Assembly (NCBI GenBank): GCA_964631745.1 | Contig: CAZVWV010000002.1 | Coordinates: forward strand, 1-64,000 | Origin: CAZVWV01 sp964631745 | GTDB taxonomy: Bacteria; Bdellovibrionota_C; UBA2361; JBGSMV01 | Direction of reading: 5' to 3' | DNA: 64,000 bases | In this document: positions 17,897 to 26,707 of the stretch, one piece after another | Numbering within the stretch: position 1 is the first letter of the stretch | Layout of the letters: each line of letters begins with the position of its first letter | Translations under genes and position numbers: made by a program | Notes under the pieces: generated by a model | The model's input: only the letters and a program-made list of their open reading frames with translations | Databases searched by the model: none | What the model was told of the DNA's origin: nothing

Positions 17897-18601
17897 GTGA
17901 AAATAGCTATCATGCAACCGTACTGGTTTCCATACATCGGCTATTTTCAGCTCATGTCCGCAGTGGACACCTTCATAGTATACGACAATGTGCAGTATAC
18001 AAAAAAGGGTTGGGTTAATCGCAATCGAATACTCCATCAAAGTCAACCAGTTCAAATCTCCATACCCATAAAGAAAGGGGGTCATTCGCTATTCATAATT
18101 GACCGGATCATTGCTGACAATTGGAGTACACAACGGTGGAGAATCTTAAATCAAGTGCGCGATTTTTACCTGCAAGCTCCGATGTATCAAGATGTATTCC
18201 CACTAGTAGAGAACTGCCTATTGCACGAAGATTTAAATCTTTTTCGACATATTTCCTATTCAATTCGTAAGACCCGTGAGTACATGGGCTTGGCGTCAAC
18301 TTTTCTCGTTTCCTCCGAATTAAAAATCGATCACACCCTAAAAGGAGAAGACAAAGTTATTGCAATTTGTAGCGAAATCGGCGCAAAGCAATACATAAAC
18401 CCAATCGGTGGAACCGAACTTTACTCCAGGGAGAAATTCGCCTCATATGGCATTGATTTGCGATTCTTGAAGTCAAAGCAAATTGAATACAAACAATTCG
18501 ATAAATCCTTCGTGCCTTGGCTCTCAATAATTGACGTGTTAATGTTTAATGACCTAGAAACTACTAATCAGTTTCTGAAACACGAATATATGTTGCTGTA
18601 A
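17897..18601 (+). CDS. WbqC-like family protein
   Basis: The protein has 234 residues and starts with GTG at 17897, after AGGTAGG. It opens with MKIAIMQPYWFPYIGYFQL and has FIVYDNVQYTKKGWVNRNRI and YINPIGGTELYS, the hallmarks of the WbqC-like (DUF/PF08889) family. Members lie in O-antigen and other glycan clusters; their reaction is poorly known, probably linked to amino-sugar or glycan modification. No signal peptide or membrane segment is present. It is transcribed away from the main cassette and is followed by IS66 debris. Confidence 0.9.
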   Translation: MKIAIMQPYWFPYIGYFQLMSAVDTFIVYDNVQYTKKGWVNRNRILHQSQPVQISIPIKKGGHSLFIIDRIIADNWSTQRWRILNQVRDFYLQAPMYQDVFPLVENCLLHEDLNLFRHISYSIRKTREYMGLASTFLVSSELKIDHTLKGEDKVIAICSEIGAKQYINPIGGTELYSREKFASYGIDLRFLKSKQIEYKQFDKSFVPWLSIIDVLMFNDLETTNQFLKHEYMLL

Positions 18602-18672
18602 CCCTAGAGGTGAGTTCATGAATACCCGTAGCAAGGCAAGTAGGCTTATTGCGTATGCAAGAAAGGTGACAG

Positions 18673-18935
18673 AGCGAGCGCGCAGGGAGCCTTTCAACAA
18701 GAAATAGATGGCTGTCTGAATATCGGCTATATGAAGCTAGCAGAATGACAGTGAAAGCGTTTTGCGCGGAGCGCAAGCTCAATTACTATACGTTTAAGGG
18801 CTGGCAGAGAGTGTTTAGCCGAGAGGGAGTAGAGCAGTTTCGCGAGTTGGCACCCACGCCAAATGCGGAGGCTAGCTACGCTGTAGTGTTAGCCAACGGC
18901 CGGGAGCTTAAAGTAAGCGCTGGATTTTCGATTAC
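18673..18935 (+). pseudogene. IS66 accessory TnpA remnant
   Basis: One frame gives RWLSEYRLYEASRMTVKAF, then CAERKLNYYTFKGWQRVF, then YAVVLANGRELKVSAGF. This is the small HTH protein TnpA of IS66 elements (x-F-C-x-x-x-x-L-x-x-x-x-F-x-x-W; then V-V-L-A-N-G-R-x-L-x-V-x-x-G-F). An in-frame ATG is at 18745; the frame is open upstream to about 18667 without an ATG. After G-F the frame enters unrelated sequence. Confidence 0.7.
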
Positions 18936-19035
18936 ATCTAGGGGGCCAGGGGAACGGTACCAATTCTGGTCAACCACCGATCCGGTCGGCACTTTTGTTA
19001 GAGCCCATATACGAGGCGCAGCTAGCCTCGGCGCT

Positions 19036-19624
19036 CAACGAGTTCTTTGAAGCAAAGCAGTATGAACCGGAACTAAGTGATAGGGCGCTGGAGTATATCC
19101 GCCGACTTTACGATATCGAGGAAGTGGTTAAAGATGCCTCTTTGGAAGAGAGGCTAAAGGCCCGGGACCGACATTCCCGTCCGATAGTGGATGAGTTTTT
19201 TAACTGGCTGCGGGCTGAGCAGCTGACCAAGGCGCTTTTACCATCTAATGCATTTCTCAAAGCTGCCAGTCACGCGCTTCGCGCCGAAGCAGAGCTACGC
19301 GTATTTTTGGGCGACCCGGCGGTTCCCATCGATAACAACAAGCTTGAACGTACCTTACGACCTATCCCTATGGGGCGCAAAAACTGGATGTTTTGTTGGA
19401 CTGAGGTTGGCGCCAAGGTGGTGGCCATAGTGCAATCCTTAGTGGCAGCGTGCCGGTTGCATGGCGTGCGACCGTTCGATTATTTCGTAGACGTGCTGCA
19501 GCGTGTAGACTCCACCCCCATGGCTAAGGTGGCAGAGCTTACGCCACGGCTTTGGGCGGCGGAGTGGAATTCTAAAAAATTGGAAAATTCGCCTGCGCAA
19601 TAACGCGCCTCAGTGACCGCTTAC
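19036..19624 (+). mobile_element. Truncated IS66-family element, 3' end with TnpC C-terminus (copy 2)
   Basis: The coding part ends with the stop at 19601-19603 and contains FFEAKQYEPELSDRALEY, DNNKLERTLRPIPMGRKNW and LTPRLWAAEWNSKKLE. The element end is CAGTGACCGCTTAC at 19611-19624, the complement of the end at 5587. Only a few substitutions separate it from copy 1 (for example K/R and A/S changes), so both derive from one recent source. TnpB and the N-terminal TnpC are deleted between the TnpA remnant and this part. The 8 bases outside the end (ATGCCGTT) differ from those outside copy 1 (AAGCAGCC). Confidence 0.87.
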
Positions 19625-19831
19625 ATGCCGTTTGATAGTTTGCATTTATTGTAATCACATTAGTGTAAAACAACTTGGTCTTTCGGATCGCTCTGAGTCC
19701 TTATGCGTTCAACGCTCTGATTTTCAATTGCGCCATTCATACGAATTGACTCTTCAAAAGCTACCGCCGCATCTCATTGCCAAACAGTTTCGCCGACAAC
19801 GTAAGTAAGCGCTTAGTATGAAATTTCTTAC

Positions 19832-21304
19832 CTACATCCCACCCACAGCCACTTCAGCCAGCCGATACAGCCCTGATGGGAACAGCCCAAAATACACGAC
19901 CCCAAAGGCGCAGAGCGCCATTGAGAGCTTTATTAGTGCGTTTGGCCCGATTGAGGATTGGAGGGTGCGGGATTCTTCGTCGCCTTCTATGAAGTACATG
20001 GCTACGATTACTCGGAGGTAGTAGTAGCAGGAGACGGCGGAGCTTAGGATGCCTAGGATGGCTAGGCCGGGGTAGCCGGCTTTTACTACGGCGCTGAAGA
20101 CGTAGACTTTGCCCATTAGGCCGGCCATGCCGGGGGGCAGGCCTGCTAGGGAAAGTAGGAATAGGGTGAAGAGTGCGGCTAGGAGGGGTTGGGTTGTGCT
20201 TAGGCCGTTAAAGCGTGAGAGGTTATCTGCGTGGCGCTCGGATGAGAATCTGCTGCTTATGGCTATTAGGGCGCCGAATGCGCCCATGGTCATTAGGGTG
20301 TAAGAGACTAGGTAATAGAGCGCGCCGGGGCCGCCGCCGAAGTCGTTCGTGGGGGCAAGCAGGGCCATTAGAACGTAGCCTGCGTGGGCTATGCTGGAAT
20401 ATGCCAGCATGCGTTTAACACTTCGTTGTCTTAGGGCGATTAGGTTTCCTATTACCATGGTTAGTAGCGCCAGGGTCCAGACTAGGCCGGACCATTGGGT
20501 GAAGTAGGCTCCAAAGCCGGTCCAGATAACTCTGAATGCGGCCGCAAAAGCTGATGCTTTAATGGCGCAGGCCATGAAGGCTGTTACGGGGGTTGGCGCG
20601 CCTTGGTAGACATCGGGCGCCCAGTAGTGAAACGGAACGGCTCCAATTTTGAAGGCCAACCCGATGATTATCAGTCCTAGTCCTATTAGGGAGAGAGTTT
20701 GATCGCCTTTGATAATTAGCTCGCCGATTATGGCTATATCGGTGCTGCCGGTTACTCCGTATAGAATGGCTATACCAAATAAGAGAAAGGCTGAACTAAA
20801 GGAGCCTAGAAAGAAATATTTTAGGGCGGCTTCAGAGGAAACTTTGCGATCGTAGGCGGCCCCGCAAAGGCAGTAGAGCGCCATCGACATAATCTCAAGC
20901 GCCAGGAATAACATAATAAGCTCAGCGGAGGTGGCAAACCAGATCGCACCGGCTGTGGCCATCAGATACAGCGCGTAGTATTCGGCTGTGGACTCTATGC
21001 CCTCGTCTCTTAACTTATTGAGTCCTAGTAAAATTCCAAAAAGTGATCCGGCTAGAATTAATACCGTTACAAAGAGCGCGTACGGGTCGGCGAATATAAA
21101 TCCTTGGAAGATTCGGGAACCGGCTTGAAAGCCGGAGAGGTTAAAGGCGCAAGCGACAAGTGAGAGCACCACTATGTTACCGGCGAAAGCTCCGCGTGCC
21201 CACTCTGCTTTCGAAAATACATCTATCAAGAGAAGCAGCATTGCCCCTATGCAAAGTATGATGGGGGCGGCTCCTAATGAGAGCTCACTTAGTAGCGCAT
21301 TCAT
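19832..21304 (-). CDS. nuoN: NADH-quinone oxidoreductase subunit N
   Basis: The protein has 490 residues of about 14 membrane helices. It is an antiporter-like proton-pumping subunit of complex I, recognised by FALEIMSMALYCLCGA, FKIGAVPFHYWAPDVYQGAP (conserved Lys), VKRMLAYSSIAHAGY (conserved Lys) and FLLSLAGLPPGMAGL. It is the last gene of the operon, one base after nuoM. The 3' half (about 19832-20560) is written almost wholly in C- or A-ending codons with many CTA leucines, unlike the 5' half. Confidence 0.95.
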   Translation of the reverse strand: MNALLSELSLGAAPIILCIGAMLLLLIDVFSKAEWARGAFAGNIVVLSLVACAFNLSGFQAGSRIFQGFIFADPYALFVTVLILAGSLFGILLGLNKLRDEGIESTAEYYALYLMATAGAIWFATSAELIMLFLALEIMSMALYCLCGAAYDRKVSSEAALKYFFLGSFSSAFLLFGIAILYGVTGSTDIAIIGELIIKGDQTLSLIGLGLIIIGLAFKIGAVPFHYWAPDVYQGAPTPVTAFMACAIKASAFAAAFRVIWTGFGAYFTQWSGLVWTLALLTMVIGNLIALRQRSVKRMLAYSSIAHAGYVLMALLAPTNDFGGGPGALYYLVSYTLMTMGAFGALIAISSRFSSERHADNLSRFNGLSTTQPLLAALFTLFLLSLAGLPPGMAGLMGKVYVFSAVVKAGYPGLAILGILSSAVSCYYYLRVIVAMYFIEGDEESRTLQSSIGPNALIKLSMALCAFGVVYFGLFPSGLYRLAEVAVGGM

Positions 21305-21305
21305 C

Positions 21306-22910
21306 TTAAATACCCCTCAATGAAAGTTTTTGTTGCTGAATGATAGCACTCACGTCTACGTTCGATTGGCGCTCGGCGTACCGCTTCTCGCCACTTTGGA
21401 CCAACATTACCCGGCGCGCCTCGACTGATGAAATATAGGCGCTGATTGTGGGCTCCATGCGCGCGAAAAATGGCCCGGGGAAGAGTCCCATAACGAAGAC
21501 CAAGACAAGCAGCGGGGCGAAAAAGGCCAGTTCCGTGGGCGTCACGTCTTTCAAGTCACCGTTTTTCTTCTCATCAATCTCGCCGTACATGGTGCGCATA
21601 TAAAGGGTAAGCATATAAATAGCGCCAAGCACCACACCGGCGCAGGCTATGATTGTAAGCACTGGCAGTGTCTTAAAACTTCCGATAAGAATTGCAAATT
21701 CCCCTACGAAGCCATTGGTGAGCGGCAGGGCGATGGAGCTTAAGGTAAATACTAAGAAAAGGAATGCAAAAATCGGGATGCGAGATGCCAGTCCACCGTA
21801 TTCGGAGATCTCTCTGGTGTGGCGGCGATCGTATAGCACTCCGACTAAGAGGAAGAGCGCGCCGGTTGAGATGCCGTGGTTTAACATCTGATAGATTGAA
21901 CCAGCGGTGGAGACCACGTTAAAGGCCACAAAACCAAGCACACAGTACCCAAGATGCGAAACAGAAGAATATGCCACAAGTTTTTTGATGTCGTGCTGGG
22001 CCCAGGCCACTAGCGCGCCAAATACCACGCCGATAACGGCGAGTGTTCCGATGTATGGCGCATAGACTTCAGCAGCCCGCGGGAAGAGCGGATAAGCAAA
22101 GCGGATAAATCCGTACAGGCCCATCTTTAATAGAACCCCCGCCAGCACAACCGAGCCGCCCGTGGGGGCTTCAACGTGCGCGTCCGGAAGCCAGGTGTGG
22201 AACGGAAATATGGGGACCTTAATTCCAAAGGCCAAGGCGAAGGCGCCAAAGAGCCAGAGCTCTTCTTTTAAGGTTAGGTTTGAACTTAGAAGAAGTTTTT
22301 CTAAATCAAATGTTAGCTGCCCATTCGAAGCCTCGTAGTACTTCCAGACGGTGTACATCAGAGCTACCAACATCAGCACTGAGCCAAAGACTGTATAAAG
22401 CACAAACTTCAAAGTGGCGTATATTTTTCGTTTGCCTCCCCAAACCCCGATGATGAAATACATGGGGGCCAGCATCAGCTCCCAAAATACGTAGAACAGG
22501 AACATATCTAGGGCTAAAAGCGTGCCGAGCATGGCGGTCTCAAGCACTAACATACTGGCGAGATAGCCACGCACCTTTTTCTCAACTGAACCGGAGGCCA
22601 TTACGATGAGCGGCATTAGAAAAGTCGTGAGAAGCACTAAGAAGATACTGATGCCGTCAACTCCGAGCGCATACCCGATTCCAAAACCGGGGATCCATTC
22701 TTTGCGCTCAACTAACTGGTATGTCGAAAGCGCGCCGTCAAATTGGCGCAGCACCAGGAGCGATACAAAGAATGTAAACAGCGTGGCAGTCAGCGCCACG
22801 GCTCTAACACTCTTACCGTCGCGGTCGCAGCTTGGCCCGCAAAAAGGAAGCAGGTAGAGCGCCAGCGCCCCAAGCAGCGGAGTAAAAATTGTCCAGGAGA
22901 GAAGTCCCAT
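21306..22910 (-). CDS. nuoM: NADH-quinone oxidoreductase subunit M
   Basis: The protein has 534 residues and is an antiporter-like membrane subunit. It contains YALGVDGISIFLVLLTTFL, FYVFWELMLAPMYFIIG (the conserved Glu), FAFGIKVPIFPFHTWLPDAH and DIKKLVAYSSVSHLGY. These carry the lysines and glutamate of the proton channel. A C-terminal tail of about 60 residues, after the last helix, is hydrophilic. It follows nuoL by 6 bases. Confidence 0.96.
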   Translation of the reverse strand: MGLLSWTIFTPLLGALALYLLPFCGPSCDRDGKSVRAVALTATLFTFFVSLLVLRQFDGALSTYQLVERKEWIPGFGIGYALGVDGISIFLVLLTTFLMPLIVMASGSVEKKVRGYLASMLVLETAMLGTLLALDMFLFYVFWELMLAPMYFIIGVWGGKRKIYATLKFVLYTVFGSVLMLVALMYTVWKYYEASNGQLTFDLEKLLLSSNLTLKEELWLFGAFALAFGIKVPIFPFHTWLPDAHVEAPTGGSVVLAGVLLKMGLYGFIRFAYPLFPRAAEVYAPYIGTLAVIGVVFGALVAWAQHDIKKLVAYSSVSHLGYCVLGFVAFNVVSTAGSIYQMLNHGISTGALFLLVGVLYDRRHTREISEYGGLASRIPIFAFLFLVFTLSSIALPLTNGFVGEFAILIGSFKTLPVLTIIACAGVVLGAIYMLTLYMRTMYGEIDEKKNGDLKDVTPTELAFFAPLLVLVFVMGLFPGPFFARMEPTISAYISSVEARRVMLVQSGEKRYAERQSNVDVSAIIQQQKLSLRGI

Positions 22911-22916
22911 ATCTTC

Positions 22917-24803
22917 CTACAGTACTAAATAAAACAGCACAAAAAACACCGTGAAAGCAAAAATGCTGAGCGTGTAAAAACGGAGCTGGCCGGTGTTAGT
23001 TACTTGGCGAACTTCGCCGGAGATATCTATAAACTGCGCTGAGCCGTTTACTATTCCATCAATCAGCCCCTGGTCGATAATCTTCCAGAGAAATTTTGCG
23101 AAACCTTCAAGGGGCCGCACAATTAGGGAGCCATAAATCTCATCGAGGTAATATTTGTGCGAGAAGAGATTCCCAATTGGGTAAAGGGCGTTGTAGATCT
23201 TTGCGGGCAGGCTCTTAAGTTGGGTATATAACACTAAGCCAAGTGCCAGCCCGAGCAAGCCGATCCAGGAATGCATTATGGCTTCAAGTATGCTCTCTGA
23301 ATGGTGGGCGATCTGGCCCAAGGGAATAATATTTGCCAGGTAGTGTTCCAGTGAATATGCATGAGTTTGAAGCACTAGCCCGCCGAAGGCTCCGAGTATC
23401 GCCAACACAATTAGAGGTACTGTCATGGCCCAAGGGGATTCATGCGGGTGCGCGTGTCCTCGGTAGCTTCCAAGAAAGGTCATTGCAAATGAGCGCGTCA
23501 TATAAAATGCCGTGAGGAAGGCTGTGAAATTTACGAGCATTAAGATTGAGCCCATGGCGCTCGCTAGAATAGGATTGTGGGCGTGTTCAAGCGCCGCCAA
23601 AATTGCATGCTTCGATTGATACCCCGAAAAGAAAAATATTCCTGCGATCGCCAGAACTGACACGCCATAAGTAGCGCAGGTGATGGGCATCTTTTTCCAA
23701 AGTCCGCCCATATGGCGCATGTCCTGTTCGTGATGACAGCCGTGGATTACCGATCCGGCCCCTAGGAAGAGGCAGGCCTTAAAGAATGCATGTGTTACCA
23801 CATGAAAAATCGCCACCCAATATGCGCCGACCGCCGCTGCCATAAACATAAATCCAAGCTGGCTTACGGTTGAGTAGGCCAGCACTTTCTTAATGTCGTT
23901 CTGGGCTAAGGCTGTTGTGGCGGCAACGAATGCGGTAGAGACAGCCACTATCAAAATCACCGCGCCAGCTACTTCCGAAAGCGCGAAGATAAAATTAAGG
24001 CGCGCTAGCATATATACACCGGCGGTCACCATAGTAGCGGCGTGAATCAGGGCGGATACCGGCGTTGGCCCGGCCATGGCATCGGGCAGCCACACAAATA
24101 AGGGTATCTGGGCGCTTTTGCCGCAGGCGCCCACAAAGAGGCAGAGTGCTACGGTTGTAAAAAACGGTGTAGCCAAGCCACTTAGGTTGACCGCTTCTTG
24201 GAGTTCGCGAAAATCCAGAGTGCCGAACTGACTCCAAAGTATAAATACGCCAAACAGGAATCCCGCGTCGCCGATTCGATTAACGACGAAGGCTTTGCGC
24301 CCGGCGGCAGCGTAGCTAATGTTTTTAAACCAAAAGCCAATCAGTAGGTACGAGCAGAGCCCCACCCCTTCCCAGCCGACAAAGAGCACTAAGAGGTTAG
24401 CGCCTAGCACCAGGCAGAGCATCGCAAACATAAAGAGATTCAGATACGAAAAGAATCTGTGCACGGACGGGTCTTCCGCCATGTAGGCTGTGGAATACAG
24501 GTGGATTAAACTTCCCACGCCCGTGACTACCAAACACATTACGGCTGAGAGTTGATCCAGACGCAGAGTAAAGTTTGCCGAGAGGCCGCCGATGTTAATC
24601 CAGTTAAAGAGCGTTTGCTCAAATACTCCATCTTCCGGGAGGAGCAACACCTGTTTAACGGTCCAAAAGAACGCCAGAAACGATGCGGCCGTTGCAATGA
24701 TCCCGGCAATTTTATGCTGCTGTCTTCCCACTATGAAGGCTAACAGCGAGCCAACCAGCGGTAAAAGCGGTATTAGTCCAAGCTGTGCTGAAACTGGTGT
24801 CAT
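22917..24803 (-). CDS. nuoL: NADH-quinone oxidoreductase subunit L
   Basis: The protein has 628 residues. It shows LRLDQLSAVMCLVVTGVGSL, LFVGWEGVGLCSYLLIGFW, SAQIPLFVWLPDAMAGPTPV and NDIKKVLAYSTVSQLG, the NuoL core, followed by the long C-terminal lateral helix and anchoring helix (about residues 520-625). It is the distal proton-pumping subunit. Length is normal (613 in E. coli). Confidence 0.96.
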   Translation of the reverse strand: MTPVSAQLGLIPLLPLVGSLLAFIVGRQQHKIAGIIATAASFLAFFWTVKQVLLLPEDGVFEQTLFNWINIGGLSANFTLRLDQLSAVMCLVVTGVGSLIHLYSTAYMAEDPSVHRFFSYLNLFMFAMLCLVLGANLLVLFVGWEGVGLCSYLLIGFWFKNISYAAAGRKAFVVNRIGDAGFLFGVFILWSQFGTLDFRELQEAVNLSGLATPFFTTVALCLFVGACGKSAQIPLFVWLPDAMAGPTPVSALIHAATMVTAGVYMLARLNFIFALSEVAGAVILIVAVSTAFVAATTALAQNDIKKVLAYSTVSQLGFMFMAAAVGAYWVAIFHVVTHAFFKACLFLGAGSVIHGCHHEQDMRHMGGLWKKMPITCATYGVSVLAIAGIFFFSGYQSKHAILAALEHAHNPILASAMGSILMLVNFTAFLTAFYMTRSFAMTFLGSYRGHAHPHESPWAMTVPLIVLAILGAFGGLVLQTHAYSLEHYLANIIPLGQIAHHSESILEAIMHSWIGLLGLALGLVLYTQLKSLPAKIYNALYPIGNLFSHKYYLDEIYGSLIVRPLEGFAKFLWKIIDQGLIDGIVNGSAQFIDISGEVRQVTNTGQLRFYTLSIFAFTVFFVLFYLVL

Positions 24804-24808
24804 ATTTA

Positions 24809-25111
24809 TTATAGCTTTAGCTCCGTAGCGCTTGAAGTCTCAATGCTCTGATTATTTCTAAACAATGAAAGAATTATAGCCAAGCCAACAGCCGCCTCGG
24901 CCGCGGCCACTACCATCACAAAGAATACAGCCATCTGGCCGGTTAGGTTGCCGTGCATTCTTGAAAAGGCCACAAAAACCAGGTTGACGGCGTTTAGCAT
25001 CAGCTCTAAGCACATGAACACCACAATCGCGTTGCGCCGCACAATCACGCCTATGGCGCCGATGGTGAACATGATCGTGGCCAAAACTAAATATTGTGTT
25101 ACCGGTACCAC
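24809..25111 (-). CDS. nuoK: NADH-quinone oxidoreductase subunit K
   Basis: The protein has 100 residues and three membrane helices, from a GTG at 25111. NuoK residues: IGAIGVIVRRNAIVVFMCLE and LMLNAVNLVFVAF, with the two conserved membrane glutamates (in C-L-E-L-M-L-N and A-A-E-A-A-V-G). It lies 2 bases after nuoJ. Confidence 0.95.
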   Translation of the reverse strand: MVPVTQYLVLATIMFTIGAIGVIVRRNAIVVFMCLELMLNAVNLVFVAFSRMHGNLTGQMAVFFVMVVAAAEAAVGLAIILSLFRNNQSIETSSATELKL

Positions 25112-25113
25112 AA

Positions 25114-25611
25114 TTAGCGCTCCCTGTATTTTCGTTTAGACAACATTATCGCCCCTACTACCGCCACCATAATCAGCACGGAAGCAGCCTCGAAGGGGAA
25201 GACGTACTTGGTGTAAAGCTCCCGGCCCATGGCTGCTACGCTGCCTTGTAGCGCCGCGCTTGGCATGGCCGTGGTGATTCCGAACTCAAAGTGCTGGCCT
25301 ACAGTAAATAAGAATATAATTCCTAGGAAAACTGCCGCCAAAAAATACGGGATATTAATGGCATTACCCAGCGGTTCAATCTTTACGTTTAAAAGCATTA
25401 GCACGAACATCACAAGCACCATGATGGCGCCTGCGTAAACTATGATTTGCACGACTGCCAAAAAATGTGCGTCCAAAGTCGCAAAGAGCGCTGCTACTGT
25501 CACAAGATTTAGCACTAATGATAAGCCGCTATAGATCGGGTTTTTAAAAGCCACGACCATCACGGCGGTCACAATCAGCACAATCGATAAGAGGTAAAAT
25601 CCAATTTCCAT
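25114..25611 (-). CDS. nuoJ: NADH-quinone oxidoreductase subunit J
   Basis: The protein has 165 residues and five membrane helices. Family residues include FKNPIYSGLSLVLNLVTVAA and FLAVVQIIVYAGAIMVLVMF, the latter containing the flexible third helix with conserved Tyr-Ala-Gly. It directly follows nuoH with 4 bases between; nuoI would normally sit here. Confidence 0.95.
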   Translation of the reverse strand: MEIGFYLLSIVLIVTAVMVVAFKNPIYSGLSLVLNLVTVAALFATLDAHFLAVVQIIVYAGAIMVLVMFVLMLLNVKIEPLGNAINIPYFLAAVFLGIIFLFTVGQHFEFGITTAMPSAALQGSVAAMGRELYTKYVFPFEAASVLIMVAVVGAIMLSKRKYRER

Positions 25612-25615
25612 ATCA

Positions 25616-26707
25616 CTAAACCGTGGGTAGTACTCCCAAAAGCTTTAGCGCGCCGTAAAGCATCAGATTGACCAAACTAAGCGGCAAAAGAATCTTCCAA
25701 CCTAAATTCATAAGTTGATCGAAGCGAAATCTTGGGAGTGTCCAACGGATAACTATTTGTAGAACGCAAAAGAAGATTACTTTGGTCATTAAGATTGCAA
25801 AGCCAACCAGCGCGCCGAGCCAACTTCCGGCCGCGAAGGTGAGAAATGGAAGGTGCCAGCCGCCGAAGAAAAGCACTGTGATCAAGAACGAGAAGAGCGC
25901 AATTTCGCCGAATTCGCCTAACCAAAAGAGCAAAAACTTCATGCCTGAGTATTCAGTGAAGTATCCGGCCGCAAGCTCCGACTCGCTCTCGGGAAGGTCA
26001 AAGGGGGCGCGCTTGGTCTCGGCCATGCCGACTGTAAAGAGAATGAGAAAGGTAAGCGGCTGATAGAAGACGCCCCACAAACTCGACTGAGCATCGACCA
26101 TCTTATAGAGATCCAGGGTGCCATAAACCACGATGGTGGTTACAAAGGCGATGCCCATAGCGAGTTCGTATGAGATCATTTGAGCGGCGGCGCGCAGGCC
26201 TCCAAGTAGAGAAAACTTATTGTTGCCGGTCCAGCCCGCCAAGGCCACGCCGTATACCGAAATTGAGCCCATGGCGAACAGGAACAACACGCCCGCGTCA
26301 ATTGGCGCAATCTGGGTGGTGATTTGGTAGCCAAAGAGTTCGAAGTTGGGCGCCATGGGCATGACCGCATACGCCACAAAAATCGGGAAGACCGCTAAGA
26401 AGGGACCTAAGCAATGCACGAAATTAGAAACGCCTTCCGGTATGAAATCCTCTTTCATTATGGCTTTGACGGCATCGTTCACTAAGGTGTTAATAATGCC
26501 GAGGCCGCCCATGATACGGATAAAGAAAAAGAGGGGCTTTAGAATAAAGATATCAGTTTCGATGTAAGCGGCTGCGCGGTTTGCGCCGATTCGATCTTGA
26601 ATTAACGCTGAGCCCTTACGCTCAATCCAGGTGCAAAATGCCGCAAGGTGCAGTGCCACTATAAAAAGCACGAAGATAACTTTAACGATGAGTATTACTA
26701 GCTCCAT
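25616..26707 (-). CDS. nuoH: NADH-quinone oxidoreductase subunit H
   Basis: The protein has 363 residues and eight membrane helices. It carries TWIERKGSALIQDRIGANRA, the quinone-site loop AETKRAPFDLPESESELAAG and FTEYSGMKFLLFWLGEF, all near-invariant in NuoH. It links the quinone chamber to the membrane arm. Its ATG lies inside the end of nuoG (10-base overlap). Confidence 0.96.
   Translation of the reverse strand: MELVILIVKVIFVLFIVALHLAAFCTWIERKGSALIQDRIGANRAAAYIETDIFILKPLFFFIRIMGGLGIINTLVNDAVKAIMKEDFIPEGVSNFVHCLGPFLAVFPIFVAYAVMPMAPNFELFGYQITTQIAPIDAGVLFLFAMGSISVYGVALAGWTGNNKFSLLGGLRAAAQMISYELAMGIAFVTTIVVYGTLDLYKMVDAQSSLWGVFYQPLTFLILFTVGMAETKRAPFDLPESESELAAGYFTEYSGMKFLLFWLGEFGEIALFSFLITVLFFGGWHLPFLTFAAGSWLGALVGFAILMTKVIFFCVLQIVIRWTLPRFRFDQLMNLGWKILLPLSLVNLMLYGALKLLGVLPTV

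Noticed and set aside
5587..19624. A simple composite transposon with matching target duplications
   Set aside because: The 8 bases outside the two IS66 ends are different.
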